Shown here one piece after another: positions 6,290 to 7,026 of a stretch of 7,026 nt of DNA. Origin of the DNA: an uncultured Ruminococcus sp. (GTDB taxonomy: Bacteria; Bacillota; Clostridia; Oscillospirales; Ruminococcaceae); NCBI GenBank assembly GCA_947177715.1, contig CAMWVM010000081.1, forward strand, positions 1 to 7,026, written 5' to 3'. The translations under genes and the position numbers were made by a program. The first letter of the stretch is position 1. The number at the start of each line of letters is the position of its first letter. The notes under the pieces are model-generated. The model saw only the letters and a program-made list of their open reading frames with translations. It did not search any database and was not told the DNA's origin.

Positions 6290-6316
6290 AGAGCTTACAG
6301 GCTAATGTAAGCTCTT
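6276..6316 (-). terminator. Intrinsic terminator of the oadA-like gene
   Basis: An 11-base-pair perfect stem (6316-6306 with 6299-6289; minus strand AAGAGCTTACA / TGTAAGCTCTT) encloses the 6-base loop TTAGCC. The T-rich run TGTTTTCTTATTT (6288-6276) follows. It begins 16 bases after the oadA stop, so the GT-C gene is in a separate transcription unit unless read-through occurs. Confidence 0.88.
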
Positions 6317-6332
6317 CAATATATGAATTTAA

Positions 6333-7026
6333 TTATACCGGATGAACTCTATTTTCAGCGTCGGAATGTTTTCCGTCCACACCATAAAGCTTATTCCTTC
6401 TCTGTTCAAAGAACTTAGGCGCAACCTTTGGGAACATTGCATATGTGAGAACATCTTCCTCCTGCTCTGTCCACTCAGCACATTCCTTCTTCATATCTTC
6501 AAGTTCAGGCTTAAGAAGATCAGCAGGACGGCAAGTAATCGGTTCTTCTGCACCAAGGATTTTTTTCTGGAACTCAGGATCTATAGTAACTGGTGTTTTA
6601 CCATATTCGCCTTTAACAAGTCCCTTAAATTCTTTGGTAACTGTCTTATATCTTTCTCCCATGATTACATTAAACACAGCCTGAGTACCGACAATCTGTG
6701 AAGTAGGAGTAACAAGCGGCGGGAAACCTGAATCCTTACGAACTCTTGGAACTTCCTGTAAAACTTCATTAAGCTGATCAGCCTTTCCAGCCTGTTTAAG
6801 CTGTGAAAGAAGATTTGAAAGCATTCCGCCAGGAACCTGATAAATAAGAGCATTTGCGTCAGTTGCCAGCATTTTAGGATCAAGCAAGCCGCTGTCAATA
6901 TATTTCTGACGAAGCTGCATGAAATACTCTCTTATCTCAGTAAGTTTAACAAGGTCAAGACCTGTATCATATTCCGTATCCTTGAAAGCAGCAACAATAG
7001 ATTCAGTTGGAGCATGAGATGTACCC
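6333..7026 (-). CDS. oadA: Oxaloacetate decarboxylase alpha / pyruvate carboxylase B-type carboxyltransferase, 3' part
   Basis: C-terminal 230 residues of a biotin-dependent carboxyltransferase that moves the carboxyl group between oxaloacetate and carrier-bound biotin. The frame is open to the window edge (first full codon at 7025), so roughly the N-terminal half is missing. The fragment opens with GTSHAPTES, the end of the TIM-barrel carboxyltransferase domain; the Thr of this TS motif is the proton-relay residue in pyruvate carboxylases as I recall it. The conserved carboxylase domain follows: YQVPGGMLSNLLSQLK (62-77), EVPRVRKDSGFPPLVTP (91-107), TSQIVGTQAVFNV (108-120), EEPITCRPADLL (160-171) and EEDVLTYAMFPKVA near the end. 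The chain ends at RVHPV with no biotinyl (MKM) domain, so the biotin carrier must be a separate protein. The in-frame ATG at 6920 is internal. Whether the enzyme is a sodium-pump decarboxylase or an ATP-driven pyruvate carboxylase half depends on partners outside the window. Confidence 0.95.
   Translation of the reverse strand, partial: GTSHAPTESIVAAFKDTEYDTGLDLVKLTEIREYFMQLRQKYIDSGLLDPKMLATDANALIYQVPGGMLSNLLSQLKQAGKADQLNEVLQEVPRVRKDSGFPPLVTPTSQIVGTQAVFNVIMGERYKTVTKEFKGLVKGEYGKTPVTIDPEFQKKILGAEEPITCRPADLLKPELEDMKKECAEWTEQEEDVLTYAMFPKVAPKFFEQRRNKLYGVDGKHSDAENRVHPV

Noticed and set aside
6342..6701. Plus-strand open frames opposite the oadA-like gene
   Set aside because: The minus-strand frame matches the OadA/PycB family throughout; the plus-strand frames show no family features.

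Overview
The window looks like an ordinary chromosomal stretch of a low-GC Firmicute of class Clostridia, most likely an Oscillospiraceae/Ruminococcus-type gut anaerobe. This is inferred from AT-rich DNA with strong purine-rich Shine-Dalgarno sites, an IreB/ReoM-family protein, a DUF4317 protein (a family I associate with clostridia), and an OadA-type carboxyltransferase that ends without a biotin domain. I could not run a search, so the genus is not established.

Layout: the left half is on the + strand. It holds the 3' two-thirds of pheT (1-1583), ireB as its own small unit with a promoter and terminator (1709-1954), and a tightly packed pair: a membrane-anchored SGNH/GDSL hydrolase (2030-3052) and a YfcE phosphodiesterase (3054-3566). 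The right half is on the - strand. It holds the 3' part of an oadA-like carboxyltransferase gene (7026 to 6333), a GT-C-type multi-spanning membrane protein (6214 to 4793) and a DUF4317 protein (4725 to 3598). The two halves converge at about 3558-3599 on a perfect 42-base palindrome that serves as terminator for both sides and overlaps the stop codons of both genes. No gene-free stretch exceeds 125 bases.

How the genes fit together: pheT is translation housekeeping. IreB/ReoM is the phospho-target of the PASTA-domain Ser/Thr kinase that controls peptidoglycan precursor synthesis. The SGNH hydrolase and the GT-C protein are both envelope proteins with their key residues predicted outside the membrane, so three of the seven genes touch the cell envelope. 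They are not in one operon, and nothing in the sequence proves a shared pathway. YfcE is co-transcribed, and probably translationally coupled, with the hydrolase, but its physiological substrate is unknown. The oadA-like gene belongs to sodium-pump decarboxylase or pyruvate carboxylase metabolism; its biotin carrier must lie outside the window or elsewhere.

I see no mobile element, CRISPR array, RNA gene, toxin-antitoxin pair or defence system. I found no strong case for a new system. The points most worth checking are the solitary ireB, the DxH variant and membrane anchor of the SGNH hydrolase with its yfcE coupling, and the uncharacterised GT-C / DUF4317 pair.
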